A stretch of DNA of 34,701 nt, from the NCBI GenBank assembly GCA_003510895.1, contig DOKE01000008.1:49089-83789 (forward strand). Reading direction: 5' to 3'. Below, piece after piece: positions 6,316-13,933 of this stretch (position 1 is its first letter; every line of letters starts with the position of its first letter). Below the pieces are notes generated by a model, which ran no database searches, was not told where the DNA came from, and saw only the letters and a list, made by a program, of their open reading frames with translations. The stretch is from Candidatus Moraniibacteriota bacterium. GTDB taxonomy: Bacteria > Patescibacteriota > Minisyncoccia > Moranbacterales > GWC2-37-73. The position numbers and the translations under genes were made by a program.

Positions 6316-7953
6316 ATGGAAGAAAGTAAAATACTCAAGATTCTTGTTGATAGCGCGTATGTCTCCCAGGAAGATGCGCAAAAAGCTTTTGAATTTTTTC
6401 AAAAAAATAAAACTCCAATAGATGAATATTTATTGAGTCATAAGTTGATCACCAAAGATATTCTTGGGCAAGCTATGGCTGAATTTTACGAGATTCCTTA
6501 TGCCGATCTCAATTCTCATCCGGCTCCCAAGGAAAGTGTTTTGAAAATTCCTGAGGCGATAGCCAAGAAACATAGATTGGTTCTTTTTTCTGAGAATGAA
6601 AAGGACGTTGTTTTGACAACCGATAATCCGGAACAAAAGAATTTTCCTTCGGAGTTGGGAAGAATTTTTAGCGGAAAAGAAATAAAATTGGCCTATTCTG
6701 TGATGGAGGATATTGATAACTCTTTTATTCATTATCGACGTTCGCTGGAAATTAGATTCAAGAAAATAAAAAAAGATGTCTCTTTTGCTCCGGAAATGAT
6801 CGATGAGATTTTTGAAGATGCAATAATGTATCGAGCTTCGGATATCCATTTTGAACCGCAAGAAAAAGAAATTATCATTCGTTTTAGAATAGATGGAATT
6901 TTACAAGAAGCCGGCAGGGTTTCCAAAGAATATTATGAAAATATTCTTAATCGAGTGAAAGTTCAATCGCGACTGCGTATTGATGAACATTTTTGCGCTC
7001 AAGATGGAGCGATTCGTTATCAAAGACGCAACGGTCATATGGTGGATATGCGAGTTTCATTGGTGCCGACGCTGGATGGTGAAAAAATTGTTATTCGGCT
7101 TCTTTCGGAATATGTTAAGGGTTTCACGATGTCCGACCTTGGGCTTTCTGAGAAGGATCAGGAAATTTTACTGAAAGCTTCCAAAAAACCATTCGGAATG
7201 ATTTTGGTAACTGGTCCGACTGGATCGGGAAAAACCACAACATTGTATGCTCTTTTGAAGATTTTGAGTTGTCCTGAGGTAAACGTAACAACCATTGAAG
7301 ATCCGGTGGAGTTTAAAATTGGAGAAATAAATCAAATCCAGGTCAATCCGCAAACCAATCTGACTTTTTCTGAAGGTTTGCGATCCATTGTTCGTCAAGA
7401 TCCGGATATCATTTTGGTGGGAGAGATCAGAGATAAAGAAACAGCTGAAATTGCAGTTAACGCGGCATTGACCGGACATATTTTACTCTCAACTTTTCAT
7501 GCCAATGACGCATCTTCAACAGTTCCCAGGCTTTTGGATATGGGCATTGAACATTTTCTTTTGGCTTCCACAATGAATCTGATTATCGCTCAAAGATTAG
7601 TTCGTCGAATATGTGAAAATTGCCGCACAAGCGAAGAAGTGGAAATTGAAAATTTAGAAAAGATTTTTCCGTCAGCCAAGGAATATTTCAAAGATAAAAA
7701 AACTACCCTCTATAGAGGAAAAGGTTGCGAAGCTTGCAATGGAACCGGCTTCAAGGGGAGAACGGCTATTTTTGAATTTATAGGAATAACTAGAGAGATT
7801 CAAGATTTGATTGTCAAAAATCCTTCAGCTAAGGAAATTTGGGATTTGGCCAGAAAACAGGGCGCTCGCTCGCTTTTCGATGATGGAATTGAAAAAGTCA
7901 AAAGCGGAGCAACTACTCTGGAAGAACTTCTAAGAGTAGCTAATCCGACATAA
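6316..7953 (+). CDS. pilB: type IV pilus assembly ATPase PilB (GspE family)
   Basis: Cytoplasmic hexameric ATPase that powers pilus extension. An N-terminal MshEN-like domain (about 1-150) precedes the secretion ATPase core. The Walker A motif GPTGSGKTTT is at residues 300-309, followed by the TIEDPVEF Asp box, Walker B near ILVGEIRDKETAEIA, and the His box ALTGHILLSTFHANDA. Two CxxC pairs (Cys433/Cys436 and Cys471/Cys474) form the zinc motif typical of PilB/GspE. The length of 545 is normal. The next gene begins nine bases after the stop. No PilT retraction ATPase is seen in the window. Confidence 0.95.
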   Translation: MEESKILKILVDSAYVSQEDAQKAFEFFQKNKTPIDEYLLSHKLITKDILGQAMAEFYEIPYADLNSHPAPKESVLKIPEAIAKKHRLVLFSENEKDVVLTTDNPEQKNFPSELGRIFSGKEIKLAYSVMEDIDNSFIHYRRSLEIRFKKIKKDVSFAPEMIDEIFEDAIMYRASDIHFEPQEKEIIIRFRIDGILQEAGRVSKEYYENILNRVKVQSRLRIDEHFCAQDGAIRYQRRNGHMVDMRVSLVPTLDGEKIVIRLLSEYVKGFTMSDLGLSEKDQEILLKASKKPFGMILVTGPTGSGKTTTLYALLKILSCPEVNVTTIEDPVEFKIGEINQIQVNPQTNLTFSEGLRSIVRQDPDIILVGEIRDKETAEIAVNAALTGHILLSTFHANDASSTVPRLLDMGIEHFLLASTMNLIIAQRLVRRICENCRTSEEVEIENLEKIFPSAKEYFKDKKTTLYRGKGCEACNGTGFKGRTAIFEFIGITREIQDLIVKNPSAKEIWDLARKQGARSLFDDGIEKVKSGATTLEELLRVANPT

Positions 7954-7961
7954 ACACATTG

Positions 7962-9467
7962 GTGAAAAACAAAAATAAAAAACATTATTGGTGGCATTGG
8001 AGAAGGAAGAAGGAAAAAGAAAAGATAGATATTCCAAAAAATAATTTCTGGAATTCTGTTGGAAAAGAAAAGGATTTTTTTGTGGATAATTTGGCTATGC
8101 TGGTTTCTTCCGGTATGGATTTTTTTTCAGCGTTGGATTCTATTGAAAAAACCGCCAAATCCCGGATGATGAAAAAAATAATTGTTTTTTTGAAATTCGA
8201 AGTGTCTGGCGGATCTAGTTTGTGGAAAGCGTTGGAAAAAACTAATTTGTTTTCCGGTTATGTTAACGCGCTTATTCGAATGGGCGAGGAGTCGGGCCGA
8301 TTGGAAGAAAATTTGGCGGCGATAGCTATTCAGCAACAAAAAGAAAGAGCTTTTCGTTCTAAGATTTATTCAGCGATGATGTATCCGGCTTTTGTTTTTT
8401 TTCTTACAATCTTCATTGGCATTGGAATATCCTGGTTTATTTTGCCTCGCTTATCAACGGTTTTTTCTCAACTTAATATTGATTTGCCTTTGGTGACAAA
8501 AGTTTTGATCGGAATTGGAAATTTTTTGAAAGTTTATGGCTATGTCGCCGTGCCAATGTTTCTGATATTGGCTATCACTGCTTTTTATTTTACATTTTAT
8601 TTTCGCAAAACAAAGTTTATTGGTCAATTTTTGATGTTAAGTTTTCCCAAGGTGCGTGATTTGATAAAAGAAGTTGAATTGGCGCGTTTTGGTTATAATT
8701 TAGGATTATTGCTTGAAGCGGGCTTGCCGATTATTGATGCGTTGGACTCTCTTTGTCGAGGTAGTGAATTTTATTCTTATAGAAAACTATACGAACATAT
8801 CAAGGAAAATATTGATAAGGGGAATTCTTTTGAAAAAAGTCTTTTGAGTTACAAAAAAGCTGGGAAATTAATTCCTTTGCCAGTTCAACAAATGATATTC
8901 GCTTCAGAGAGGTCAGGAAAATTGACAGAGACATTGAAAAGAATCGGTCTTATTTATGAAGAACGCACTGACAATACGACCAAGAATTTAGCTACGGTGT
9001 TGGAACCGGTTCTTTTGGTTTTCGTTTGGTTGGGAGTGGTTTCCGTGGCAATGGCAGTGATCCTTCCTATTTATAGTCTTGTGGGTGGTTTAAATCAAAA
9101 TCAAAATAATCCAACGCCACCGCCGGCAGAAGAAATTATTTTGGAAAATCCCACGGAAATTTTTGAAGAAGATATTATTCCCAAGGAGGAAGAAAAAATA
9201 ATTCAAATTTTATCCACAGAAACCGGTTTCTTGAATGTGCGTTCTGAACCAAATAAAAAAGCTAAAATAATTTCCAAGGTTTATCCTGGTGGTATATATA
9301 CTTTTGAAGAGGAGCAGAATAATTGGTATTTAATTGCAATAGGTAATGGAGAAAAAGGTTGGATATTGGGTGATTATGTTAAAAAAGAAGGTGAAGATGA
9401 AAATAAAGAAAAAAACGCAAATGAAACAACAATTATTGAAAAAGAAGAAACTGTCACAGAAGAATAA
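7962..9467 (+). CDS. pilC: type IV pilus platform protein PilC with a C-terminal SH3b domain
   Basis: Inner-membrane platform for the pilus motor. Two GspF domains are present: one opening with NLAMLVSSGMDFFSALDSIE, the second with ARFGYNLGLLLEAGLPIIDA. Membrane segments lie at FFLTIFIGIGISWFILP, VPMFLILAITAFYFTFYF and LLVFVWLGVVSVAMAVILP. Normal PilC ends just after the last segment. Here a Pro/Glu-rich linker (NPTPPPAEEIILENP) leads to a bacterial SH3 domain at about 412-472 (TGFLNVRSEPNKKAKIISKV, then GWILGDYVKKEG) and a Lys/Glu tail. If the tail faces outward, as PilC topology suggests, SH3b could hold the platform to the wall. The start is GTG 7962 or TTG 7959. The 3' end overlaps the next gene. 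Confidence 0.92.
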   Translation: MKNKNKKHYWWHWRRKKEKEKIDIPKNNFWNSVGKEKDFFVDNLAMLVSSGMDFFSALDSIEKTAKSRMMKKIIVFLKFEVSGGSSLWKALEKTNLFSGYVNALIRMGEESGRLEENLAAIAIQQQKERAFRSKIYSAMMYPAFVFFLTIFIGIGISWFILPRLSTVFSQLNIDLPLVTKVLIGIGNFLKVYGYVAVPMFLILAITAFYFTFYFRKTKFIGQFLMLSFPKVRDLIKEVELARFGYNLGLLLEAGLPIIDALDSLCRGSEFYSYRKLYEHIKENIDKGNSFEKSLLSYKKAGKLIPLPVQQMIFASERSGKLTETLKRIGLIYEERTDNTTKNLATVLEPVLLVFVWLGVVSVAMAVILPIYSLVGGLNQNQNNPTPPPAEEIILENPTEIFEEDIIPKEEEKIIQILSTETGFLNVRSEPNKKAKIISKVYPGGIYTFEEEQNNWYLIAIGNGEKGWILGDYVKKEGEDENKEKNANETTIIEKEETVTEE

Positions 9468-9894
9468 AAAAGGATTTACTTTAGTGGAAATACTTTTAGT
9501 GATTGGTATTATTTCGTTGATCAGTGGAATTTCCATTCCAGTCTATCAATCTTTTCAAACAAAAAATAATTTGGATGTGGCTGTTGATAATGCTGTCCAA
9601 GCATTGCGGCGAGCGCAAATGCTTTCTCAAGCGGTAAATGGAGATAGCAATTGGGGAGTTAAGTTTCAATCAGGAAGTATGGTTTTGTTTAAGGGAGCCA
9701 GTTATGCAACGCGTGATGCAAATTATGATGAAATTTTTGATTTGCCAACAACTATTGTCGCTTCTAATCTGACGGAGATAGTTTTCGCCAAATTTACCGG
9801 TTTTCCAACAGCAACAGGAACAACCACTCTAACTACAATAAATAATGATTCCGATCAAATAATTATCAATGAAAAAGGAACGCTTACTTATTAA
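9421..9894 (+). CDS. type IV pseudopilin (PilE/GspH-like)
   Basis: The class III signal is perfect: a basic leader, then KKG before FTLVEILLVIGIISLISG, with Glu at mature position 5. Prepilin peptidase should cut after that Gly. The remaining roughly 130 residues form a small soluble head; ALRRAQMLSQAVNGDSNWGV recalls the GspH/FimT group. The start is uncertain: Met codons at 9346, 9376, 9397 and 9421 are all in frame. I choose 9421 because it gives a normal-length leader. The gene overlaps the pilC end by at least 47 bases in another frame, so its leader and the PilC tail share DNA. Confidence 0.85.
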   Translation: MKQQLLKKKKLSQKNKKGFTLVEILLVIGIISLISGISIPVYQSFQTKNNLDVAVDNAVQALRRAQMLSQAVNGDSNWGVKFQSGSMVLFKGASYATRDANYDEIFDLPTTIVASNLTEIVFAKFTGFPTATGTTTLTTINNDSDQIIINEKGTLTY

Positions 9895-11569
9895 TAGGAA
9901 AAAATATGCTTTCGCTTTGGTTGAAGTTCTTTTAGGCGTGGCGCTTTTTTCATTGAGCATCTCGGCTTTAATCGGAACGCTTATTTATGGTCAGGAGTCA
10001 ACAGTTCTTTCCGGTGATCGGGTGCGCGCTTCATATTTAGCCGAAGAAGGAATTGAAGCGCTTCGCAATATCAAAGATGCTAGTTTTTCCAATCTTACTG
10101 ATGGAACTTGGGGTTTAACAACGACAGGCAATCAGTGGAATTTGAATGGCTCTTCTGATGCTAATGGAGAATTTACGCGTCAAACACAAATTAGCACAAT
10201 TGATGCTGACACAAAACGAGCAACAACCACTGTTTCTTGGACGCAAAATTTGCAAAGAATCGGATCGGTGGTTTTGGATACATATTTTACTAATTGGCAA
10301 GCGCCAGTAGCAGCAGCCTCCAGAACAATGATGGTTTATTCCAAGTCAACAGTAATTCCATATTATCGAATTTGGGATGGTTCTAGTTGGGAAGCAGAAG
10401 GAGCAGCTACGAGTGTTAATAATAGTATTCAATACCTAGTTCTTAAATTTGCTAAAAATAGAGACGAAGCAATTCTGGGAACTTTAGATAGCACAGGAGA
10501 TATTAGGGTGCAAGTTTGGAATGGATCAAGTTGGGGGACAACTACACTCCTGGCTAATGTCGGTTTGACTAATGATGCTTATCGCGGATTTGATATTGAT
10601 TATGAAACTAGCGGTGATCGAGCGATTGTGGTTTACAATAATGCCAATGCAGTCGATCCATCATATCGAATTTGGAATGGCAGTAGCTGGTCTTCTCCGG
10701 TTGTAATTGCTGATCCTCCAACCAGTGGAGTTCCGTTTTGGATTGAATTAGAAAGAAACCCACTATCTTCCAGCAATGAAATTTCTATGTTTTTTTCTGA
10801 TTCCAATGTGGATGTTTATGGTATGGCTTGGAATGGATCAACTTGGGGAACGATGGGAACAGCGGCGGTTTGGGATGCAACTTCTGCTGTGTCGTCAAAA
10901 AAGGCGATAGATGTGGCGTATGAACAGAATTCAGGCAGGGCTATGTTTATGTGGGGTGATTCAGTGGCAACGGATCAATATTATCGAATTTGGAATGGAA
11001 CAACTTTGACAGCAGCTACACTCTTGGATATTCCCGCTTCCGGAGGTATAGCGAATTGGGTCGAATTGGTATCACGTCCCAATTCTAATGAATTGATGTA
11101 TGGAGTTTTAGATGCTGGAGCTGATCTTAATACACGTAAATGGTCGGGAAGCGCGTGGGACACTGTTACGCAACATCCCGAGCATGATGCTGCTTGTGAA
11201 AATATCACTTCCAAGAATTTTGATATTGTTTATGAAACATATTCTGGAAATGAAGCTAAAGCCTGGTTAATGTGGGGAGATGGAGCTACGGTTTCACATA
11301 GGCAATGGTTAGGTTCAGGTTGGGGGTCAATAACTTCATTAGAAACAACGGAAAGTGATGATACTTCCTATATTAAATTGCACGCTAATTTATCAACAGG
11401 GGCGGTGTTTGCAGGAATTTATCAAGGAGTGATTTCAGCAGCTGATGATATTTTGGAACATCATCTATCCGTGGGAGGAACTGCTTGGAGTTCGAAATTT
11501 ACTATTTGGGGTGGGCCTATATCAGCGGAACCAGTTATGTTTCGAATAGAAATGGATTCAGAAAGATAA
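9869..11569 (+). CDS. giant minor pilin with an eight-repeat propeller-like head
   Basis: The N-terminus is pilin-like: a basic leader, then AFALVEVLLGVALFSLSISA (residues 14-33), with Glu at mature position 5 but Ala rather than Gly before the cut. The segment to about residue 145 resembles PilV-type minor pilins (RASYLAEEGIEALRNIKDAS). The rest is a large exported head built on a W-(D/N)-G-S-x-W motif at about residues 169, 217, 269, 321, 375, 425, 480 and 535, spaced 48-55 residues. Between motifs lie beta-rich stretches such as FDIDYETSGDRAIVVY. The pattern suggests a seven- or eight-bladed propeller at the pilus tip, probably for adhesion; fold and function are inferred. It overlaps the upstream pseudopilin by 26 bases. 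Confidence 0.85.
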   Translation: MKKERLLINRKKYAFALVEVLLGVALFSLSISALIGTLIYGQESTVLSGDRVRASYLAEEGIEALRNIKDASFSNLTDGTWGLTTTGNQWNLNGSSDANGEFTRQTQISTIDADTKRATTTVSWTQNLQRIGSVVLDTYFTNWQAPVAAASRTMMVYSKSTVIPYYRIWDGSSWEAEGAATSVNNSIQYLVLKFAKNRDEAILGTLDSTGDIRVQVWNGSSWGTTTLLANVGLTNDAYRGFDIDYETSGDRAIVVYNNANAVDPSYRIWNGSSWSSPVVIADPPTSGVPFWIELERNPLSSSNEISMFFSDSNVDVYGMAWNGSTWGTMGTAAVWDATSAVSSKKAIDVAYEQNSGRAMFMWGDSVATDQYYRIWNGTTLTAATLLDIPASGGIANWVELVSRPNSNELMYGVLDAGADLNTRKWSGSAWDTVTQHPEHDAACENITSKNFDIVYETYSGNEAKAWLMWGDGATVSHRQWLGSGWGSITSLETTESDDTSYIKLHANLSTGAVFAGIYQGVISAADDILEHHLSVGGTAWSSKFTIWGGPISAEPVMFRIEMDSER

Positions 11570-11571
11570 AT

Positions 11572-12087
11572 ATGAAAAAAACTTTAGAAAAAAACAAAAA
11601 AGGTTTTACGTTAGTTGAAATGCTTCTCTATGTTGCTATTACCGGAGTGATTATTTTTTCAATTTCTATTTTTCTTTCTATAGTTCTGGAAGCGCGCGTC
11701 CGCAACAGAACAATGGCGGAAGTTGAACAAGAGGGAATGCGAGTGATGCAAATTATTTCACAAGTAATCAGAAACTCCAATGTGATTAATTCGCCTACTA
11801 TTGGAACTTCAGCCGCAAGTATTTCTTTGGGCGTAGTTGACGGCGCTAAAAATCCGACGCTGTTTGATTTTTCTTCAGGAGTAGTTCGAATGAAGGAAGG
11901 AGCGAGCGCCTATGTTTCATTAACAACTTCGCGGTTAGTGGTTTCAAATTTAACATTCACAAACCTGAGCCGTGTTAGCACTCCGGGAACGATTCGAATT
12001 CAATTCACATTAACACACACGAAGACAGATAGTCGAGATGAATATGATTATACGCGCACATTTTATGGTTCAGCCAGTTTAAGATAA
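11572..12087 (+). CDS. minor pilin, PilW/GspJ-like
   Basis: A 171-residue prepilin. The leader MKKTLEKNKKG is followed by FTLVEMLLYVAITGVIIFSI, with Glu at mature position 5. The LLYVAITGVI pattern and the helix ARVRNRTMAEVEQEGMRVMQ are typical of PilW/GspJ minor pilins. The ATG at 11572, two bases after the upstream stop, is the true start; the frame is open 87 bases further upstream, but those codons lie inside the giant minor pilin gene. It probably joins the neighbouring minor pilins in the priming complex at the pilus tip. Confidence 0.85.
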   Translation: MKKTLEKNKKGFTLVEMLLYVAITGVIIFSISIFLSIVLEARVRNRTMAEVEQEGMRVMQIISQVIRNSNVINSPTIGTSAASISLGVVDGAKNPTLFDFSSGVVRMKEGASAYVSLTTSRLVVSNLTFTNLSRVSTPGTIRIQFTLTHTKTDSRDEYDYTRTFYGSASLR

Positions 12088-12104
12088 AAATAATTTTTTA
12101 TAAA

Positions 12105-12485
12105 ATGAAAAAGAGAGGATTTGTTACATTATTATTTGTGCTTATTGTTGGCGCCGTGGCAGTAACAGTTTCGACATCGCTTATTCTTTTGGGATTGGGA
12201 TTTTCACAATCGAGTTTTATTTTAAATCAATCAGGACAAGCCAAAGCGCTAGCAGATGCTTGCGCGGAAAGAGGATTGGAAACAGTCAGAGAAAATCCAA
12301 GTTATGTTGGAACAACAAATTTTTCATTAGGGCAAGGAGGATGCAGTTATACTGTTTCTGGCGCTGATCCAAATAAAACAGTAAGCGCCACTGGAACTGT
12401 TGGAACTGTTTTAAGGAAAGTTCAAATCACCACCAATCAAACTCGTCCGCAAATCAACATCACTTCCTGGCAAGAAATACAATAA
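12105..12485 (+). CDS. PilX/GspK-like minor pilin lacking Glu5
   Basis: A 126-residue protein starting MKKRG, then FVTLLFVLIVGAVAVTVSTS, a hydrophobic pilin-like helix. After a cut at Gly5, mature position 5 is Leu rather than Glu. The next helix (QSGQAKALADACAERGLETV) is the pattern of PilX-type proteins, and two Cys (in DACAER and GGCSYTV) could pair. GspK-like pseudopilins also lack Glu5 and sit at the very tip, where no partner above them is needed. The order PilE/GspH-like, PilV-like, PilW-like, PilX-like matches minor pilin operons elsewhere. Confidence 0.78.
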   Translation: MKKRGFVTLLFVLIVGAVAVTVSTSLILLGLGFSQSSFILNQSGQAKALADACAERGLETVRENPSYVGTTNFSLGQGGCSYTVSGADPNKTVSATGTVGTVLRKVQITTNQTRPQINITSWQEIQ

Positions 12486-12488
12486 GTA

Positions 12489-12497
12489 TGTTATAAT
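12489..12497 (+). promoter_or_regulatory. extended -10 promoter for the first of the paired pilin genes
   Basis: TGT followed by a perfect TATAAT (12492-12497), 27 bases before the pilin ATG. No clear -35, as usual for extended -10 promoters. Separate transcription would allow the pilin to be made in excess over the minor pilins. Confidence 0.5.
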
Positions 12498-12523
12498 AAT
12501 TTTGTAATTAATCAAAAACAAAA

Positions 12524-12997
12524 ATGAATAATAAAAAAAATTCAAAAGGGTTTACATTAATTGAAATATTGCTGGTTGTGGCAGCTATTTCAATTTTGGC
12601 AGGCATTGTAATTCTGGCCATTAATCCAACCAAGCAATTGGGAGAAGCAAGAAACGCACAAAGACGAGCCGATGTTAACACGCTTCTTAATGCAGCGTAT
12701 CAATATGCTATTGATAATAATGGAACATTGCCTGGTCCGGGAACAATTCAAACTGCTGCTTGCGACAATACTGCGACCAAACAAATTTGCAAGGCGGGAG
12801 CTACAGGAACTTGCAGTACCGGAACTGCATTGACAACTTTGACAGCATCAGAAAAATATTTGGTTTCTTTTCCAATTGATCCAACGGGATCTTCAACGGA
12901 TGGAACCGGTTATTACATAACTAAAAGCGCCAATGGCCGAGTAACTATCTGCGCTCCTACCGCCGAACAAAGCGCAACAATTTCTGTAACCAGATAA
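12524..12997 (+). CDS. type IV pilin, copy 1 (candidate major pilin)
   Basis: A 157-residue prepilin with leader MNNKKNSKG, then FTLIEILLVVAAISILAGIV with Glu at mature position 5. The helix continues through LAINPTKQLGEARNAQRRAD. The head has four Cys and ends SANGRVTICAPTAEQSATIS. A Tyr-rich helix (TLLNAAYQYAIDNNG) and the DPTGSS loop are typical of small GspG-like pilins. It has its own likely promoter and a close paralogue at 13458, which makes it a good candidate for the main fibre subunit. Confidence 0.88.
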   Translation: MNNKKNSKGFTLIEILLVVAAISILAGIVILAINPTKQLGEARNAQRRADVNTLLNAAYQYAIDNNGTLPGPGTIQTAACDNTATKQICKAGATGTCSTGTALTTLTASEKYLVSFPIDPTGSSTDGTGYYITKSANGRVTICAPTAEQSATISVTR

Positions 12998-13060
12998 TTT
13001 TTTTTCTTGGTTTATGGAAATGTTTTTTTAAAGTTTATTTTTTGTATCAACAAAACTAAA

Positions 13061-13444
13061 ATGACTAATGAAAATATAAAAATTATTTTTGCGGAGGATG
13101 ATGACTTGACTCGAGAAATGTATAGCGTCAAGTTTCATATAGACGGTTTTGATATAGTTAGTGTCAGAAGCGGGAAAGAAGCATTGAAATCAATTGAAAA
13201 TAGAATTCCTGATGTTATTGTTTCGGATATAGTTATGCCAGATGGAGACGGTCTTTTTTTGCTGGAAAAAGTTAAAGATAAATCGGAAACAAAAAAGATT
13301 CCATTTATTGTTTTGACAAATTTATTTAGCGATGAAGACAAGAAAGAAGCATTAGCGTTGGGAGCTGATGAATATTTAGTAAAGGCTGATACTACTCCTA
13401 AAAATCTGGTGGAAAAAGTAAAGAATATAATTAAAAATAAATAA
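13061..13444 (+). CDS. single-domain response regulator between the two pilin copies
   Basis: A 127-residue receiver with no output domain. Acidic residues are in FAEDDDL, the phosphorylation site is Asp56 (VIVSDIVMPDGDG), the switch Thr is Thr86 (IVLTNLF) and the Lys is Lys108 (YLVKAD). The reading frame is open back to 13007, but the ATG at 13061 begins the receiver fold and is chosen. Its place between two pilin genes suggests a link to pilus control, possibly downstream of the kinase at 15274; this is inference. Confidence 0.9.
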   Translation: MTNENIKIIFAEDDDLTREMYSVKFHIDGFDIVSVRSGKEALKSIENRIPDVIVSDIVMPDGDGLFLLEKVKDKSETKKIPFIVLTNLFSDEDKKEALALGADEYLVKADTTPKNLVEKVKNIIKNK

Positions 13445-13457
13445 TTAAATTAAAAAA

Positions 13458-13916
13458 ATGAAAACAATAAAATCAAAAAAAGGTTTTACCTTAATTGAAA
13501 TCTTGCTGGTTGTGGCAGCTATTTCAATTTTGGCAGGTATTGTAATTCTAGCGATTAATCCAACCAAGCAATTAGGAGAAGCAAGAAACGCGCAAAGACG
13601 AGCGGATGTTAACACGCTCCTTAATGCGGTGTATCAATATGCATTGGATAATAATGGCACTGTGCCCGCGAGTATTCAAGAAGGAACTTGTTCAGCGGCT
13701 GGAAATGAAATTTGTAAAACGGGAGGAACTTGCACTGGACTTATTAATCTTTCTGTGGTTACAGACAGTGAAAAATATTTAGTTACTGTTCCATTTGATC
13801 CTTCCGGAGCTTCAACTAATGGCGCGGGATATCAAATTGCCAAAAGCGCCAATGGCAGAGTAACTGTTTGCGCTCCGGACGCAGAACAAAGCGCCACAAT
13901 CAGCGTTACGCGTTAA
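13458..13916 (+). CDS. type IV pilin, copy 2 (paralogue of 12524-12997)
   Basis: A 152-residue prepilin with leader MKTIKSKKG, then FTLIEILLVVAAISILAGIV. Residues from that motif to about RRADVNTLLNA are the same as in copy 1, with nearly identical DNA. The central head differs (AASIQEGTC-type loops replaced and shortened; GTVPASIQEGTCSAAGNE here), while the end (SANGRVTVCAPDAEQSATIS) is again conserved. Four Cys are kept. This is a duplication with a diversified surface. It could be an alternative subunit or a variant for a different surface. Confidence 0.88.
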   Translation: MKTIKSKKGFTLIEILLVVAAISILAGIVILAINPTKQLGEARNAQRRADVNTLLNAVYQYALDNNGTVPASIQEGTCSAAGNEICKTGGTCTGLINLSVVTDSEKYLVTVPFDPSGASTNGAGYQIAKSANGRVTVCAPDAEQSATISVTR

Positions 13917-13933
13917 AAAAATAAAAAAATATA

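Noticed and set aside
12524..13916. The two pilins as a silent/expressed cassette pair
   Set aside because: Both genes are complete with their own starts and signals, so there is no silent partial copy.
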